Positions 61,428 through 64,000 of a stretch of 64,000 nucleotides of DNA are shown in pieces. The notes under the pieces are model-generated. The model made no database searches and was not told where the DNA came from. It was given only the letters and a program-made list of their open reading frames with translations. This DNA is from an uncultured Bellilinea sp. (GTDB lineage Bacteria; Chloroflexota; Anaerolineae; Anaerolineales; Anaerolineaceae): positions 62,001-126,000 of the forward strand of contig CALHYE010000002.1 of the NCBI GenBank assembly GCA_938040735.1, given 5' to 3'. Positions within the stretch are counted from its first letter, which is position 1. The number at the start of each line of letters is the position of its first letter. The translations under genes and the position numbers were made by a program.

Positions 61428-62335
61428 TCGTCTTGTGTATCCTTGTGGCTGAGTTGTTTCAATTTAAAACTGATTTCTCGCCATTGGATTTTAGAAATGC
61501 CCAATTTCTGACGCAGGTGTTCGCGGTTCATATCTGCATTCCAATCTCGCAAGGCACAAGTCCAACGACACATGTCAAAGGAAAGATGCTTTTTCAGTCC
61601 GGCTTCTTCTCCAATATCTTCCAGCAGATATTCTAATCGTCTGGGAGACCATGGGAAGATCACATCTTTCGGCTGATATTGTGCCAAATATTCCTGATAG
61701 CTGGTAACCCATTCTTCGGGCAGGGAAATTTTGCGTTCTTTATATCGGTTACGCGGGCTGGCGTAGCGGACAAACAAAATCGGGCCGGCTGGCGACTCCA
61801 AATCAATATGATTGGTTTGAATGGCTAAACATTCACCTTTTTTAATGCCGGTTGAAAGCAGGAGCAGCAACAGGGTATATGGACGGGCATCCGGCTTTTT
61901 TGCCGAGCGGTAAGCGTTTGCGGTTTCCAACACTTTTTCGACTTCTTCGTCAGTTAAAATGGTAGGAAGGGGACTGATCACGGATTGTTGCACTACTTTT
62001 TCTGCCGGATCAACCAGAATGCGTCCGGATTGGTGCAGCCAGCGAAAGAAGGATTTGATAGAGGTGATCCGTCTGGAGAGACTTTTTGGGCTGCAAGGCA
62101 CACCTCGCCCCTGTTGCAGCCAGTTGAGAAAGTTATTGATGTCGCGGGTGCTAATAGCGCCGATTGCACGATCCGGCGGCAGATAACCTGCCAGAAGTTG
62201 TAAATCGTTCTGGAAGGCTTTGACCGTATAGGGTGATTTTCCTTGATCGAGTAGATAAATTTCCCAAGAGCGAATGGCAGGTAGTAAAGGAGTCTGCGAG
62301 GTAATGTGAATTGAAGGCGAAGATTCGGGAGACAT
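61424..62335 (-). CDS. Tyrosine recombinase/integrase-like protein with degenerate catalytic motif
   Basis: N-terminal core-binding fold (SWEIYLLDQGKSPYTVKAFQNDLQLLAGYL...SPKSLSRRITSIKSFFRWLHQSGRI), C-terminal LLLLLSTGIKKGECLAIQ, FDMCRWTCAL, LGISKIQWREIS. Confidence 0.8.
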   Translation of the reverse strand: MSPESSPSIHITSQTPLLPAIRSWEIYLLDQGKSPYTVKAFQNDLQLLAGYLPPDRAIGAISTRDINNFLNWLQQGRGVPCSPKSLSRRITSIKSFFRWLHQSGRILVDPAEKVVQQSVISPLPTILTDEEVEKVLETANAYRSAKKPDARPYTLLLLLLSTGIKKGECLAIQTNHIDLESPAGPILFVRYASPRNRYKERKISLPEEWVTSYQEYLAQYQPKDVIFPWSPRRLEYLLEDIGEEAGLKKHLSFDMCRWTCALRDWNADMNREHLRQKLGISKIQWREISFKLKQLSHKDTQDD

Positions 62336-62432
62336 ACTCAGCGATCCCCTTTGATTTTCGTATAGCCTATTATGAAAAGAATATACAACAGAACTCCCGG
62401 AAAGTCAAATCATTTTCCCACAGCGGCAGGGA

Positions 62433-63458
62433 TTATTTAACCTGATAGGCTTCCTGCAGTATTGCCTGTACTCGTTCCTGGATGGGGATCAAAACCTGAG
62501 CGCCGGTATCCGTTGTGTAATGCCAAACATCCGATGGGCCGATAGCAAAACGGTTAATCCGATCAGGGTTAGAAACCAATCCGGGCGCAAAACTGGCCAG
62601 TTTAAGCGCCAGATCCAGGGGAACGTCGGTTTCGACATTGCTGCGGAATTCCTGATATAACTGAGGAGCTTTGGAGATGGCATCCAGACTCATCAGTTTC
62701 TTGAAAACGGCCAGAACAACCTCTTGAGCGCGACGGGTTCGGTCAAAATCGCTGCTGCTGTATCGCGAGCGCACATACCACAAAGCGGTTTCGCCGTTCA
62801 TGTAAACCCGCCCGGGGCCTACCGAACAGTAACCATTGACGGCCTGAGGTAATTTGCAGGTATCGGTGAGGTTCCTGGCTGTTTCGACTTCGATCCCACC
62901 CAGCCGGTCAATAATGTTGATAAAACCTTGAAAATTGGTCATTACGTAATATTCAGGCTTAATCCCAAAATTATTTTGAAAGGTTGCCTGAGTCAGGGAA
63001 AATCCACCAAATTGTTGGGAGGTGTTGATCCTTTGCTGACCAACACCCGGAATCTCTACATACAAATCACGCGGAAAGGAAACCAGACTGACCGAGCCGG
63101 TACGCGTATTTACAATTGTCAGGATGATTACATCGGTGCGAAAACCGGAATTGGGGCGCCAGTCTGAACCGAGAACGAGGATGCTGATGGTGTCTTCCGG
63201 TTGAGTGAGCGGGGGAGGCGTACCTTGCTGATTGGGAACAGGTGTCAGAGCGGGCTGAGTTGGCTGTTCACCCTCAGCGGTTGGGGTGGGGGCTGCCGGC
63301 ATAAAAGGGGTAGGGGTTGGAGGAGCGTTAGGGTCAAGCGTGACAATCCGCTGAGCCACGGCACGCGGACTTGGCTCGCCGGTAAAATTGGATATCGGCA
63401 AGTTGCATGCCGCAGAAATCACGAAGATCAAAACCAATATCCAAAGAAATTTACGCAT
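62433..63458 (-). CDS. LytR-CpsA-Psr (LCP) family protein, lipoprotein-like N-terminus
   Basis: ISAACNLPIS; DTISILVLGSDWRPNSGFRTDVIILTIVNTRTGSVSLVSFPRDLYVEIPG, ALWYVRSRYSSSDFDRTRRAQEVV. Confidence 0.9.
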   Translation of the reverse strand: MRKFLWILVLIFVISAACNLPISNFTGEPSPRAVAQRIVTLDPNAPPTPTPFMPAAPTPTAEGEQPTQPALTPVPNQQGTPPPLTQPEDTISILVLGSDWRPNSGFRTDVIILTIVNTRTGSVSLVSFPRDLYVEIPGVGQQRINTSQQFGGFSLTQATFQNNFGIKPEYYVMTNFQGFINIIDRLGGIEVETARNLTDTCKLPQAVNGYCSVGPGRVYMNGETALWYVRSRYSSSDFDRTRRAQEVVLAVFKKLMSLDAISKAPQLYQEFRSNVETDVPLDLALKLASFAPGLVSNPDRINRFAIGPSDVWHYTTDTGAQVLIPIQERVQAILQEAYQVK

Positions 63459-63468
63459 ACAAAGTTCC

Positions 63469-64000
63469 TTAAGGCGTTACGGTGGTTTCCGTCAACGTTG
63501 GTTCGGGTGTCATCGTTAACGTAGGCTCGGGAGTATCCGTTGCCGAAGGTAAAGACGTTGAAGTGGCGGTAAAAGTTCCGCTGGGGATGGGGGTATTGGA
63601 AGGGGTAGGAATGGGGGTTGTGGTTGTGGGTATTTGAGTGTTGGTAGCCGAGGGCAAAACCGGTTGAGTTGGTTCAGGTTTGTCCGGCACATCGGTAAAG
63701 GTGCTGGTGGCAACATTTGGAACATACAGGCGTTGGCCGGCTCGAATGAAGTCATTCCAAAGACAATTAGCCTGTCTCAGTTCCCAAACAGAAACCCTGT
63801 AAAGACCGCTTAAACGGGTCAGCGTATCTCCCGGCTTGACCGTGTAGCGAACCCAGCCGCGCGGTGGAACGCACCTGGTTGCAGTGGGAGAAACGGTTGA
63901 AGAATGGGTGGGAAGGAAGGTGGGGGTGGCGGTAAGGATGGGGGGTAAAAAGATTTGAGTTCCCGGAATGCTGATTGCGGATGATAAGCAATTGGCGGCG
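63469..64000 (-). CDS. LysM-domain protein with T/P-rich tail (5' end off right edge)
   Basis: Minus-strand frame: ATRCVPPRGWVRYTVKPGDTLTRLSGLYRVSVWELRQANCLWNDFIRAGQRLYVPNVATSTFTDVPDKPEPTQP...TLTMTPEPTLTETTVTP stop. Confidence 0.8.
   Translation of the reverse strand, partial: AANCLSSAISIPGTQIFLPPILTATPTFLPTHSSTVSPTATRCVPPRGWVRYTVKPGDTLTRLSGLYRVSVWELRQANCLWNDFIRAGQRLYVPNVATSTFTDVPDKPEPTQPVLPSATNTQIPTTTTPIPTPSNTPIPSGTFTATSTSLPSATDTPEPTLTMTPEPTLTETTVTP

Noticed and set aside
61424-62335. Active integrase or mobile-element marker
   Set aside because: Catalytic residues are lost and no flanking repeats, tRNA target or other mobile genes are adjacent.
63469-63755. ORFs 63516-63755 and 63767-63991 as independent genes
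   Set aside because: They are other frames of the LysM/T-P-rich gene whose correct frame runs from the right edge to the stop at 63469.

Overview
This window looks like an ordinary chromosomal segment from a Chloroflexota (probably Anaerolineae-type) bacterium. The taxon is inferred from gene content and protein style and was not tested. It carries about 50 protein genes, mostly housekeeping: a hisGCBHAFIE cluster, a complete livKHMGF transporter, tpiA, moaA, upp, ruvB, queA, ppi, eno, pyrG, mutL, cobB-like sirtuin, tilS and a RelA/SpoT homologue. There is also one tRNA-Thr(CGU) and an RNase P RNA on the minus strand. No CRISPR array or intact mobile element was seen. The observations I rate highest are: (1) an unannotated probable selenoprotein at 46048-46530, a peroxiredoxin-like protein with an in-frame TGA in a U-P-Y-C motif and a bSECIS-like hairpin downstream, which the ORF track splits; (2) a histidine attenuator upstream of hisG, with a four-His leader peptide whose predicted transcription start falls on its ATG (leaderless), plus a terminator and an 8-nt antiterminator complement; (3) a candidate undescribed peptide/signalling locus at 24530-30224, made of a MalT/BTAD-like regulator, a 23-bp palindrome, a 41-aa secreted micropeptide, a DUF5317-like membrane protein, a 95-aa NHLP-like precursor and an HD-GYP protein; (4) a structured ncRNA candidate at about 15746-15938; and (5) several degenerate enzymes (tyrosine recombinase without its nucleophile, RelA/SpoT with an eroded synthetase). 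Family names come from motif recognition only; no database search or folding program was run.
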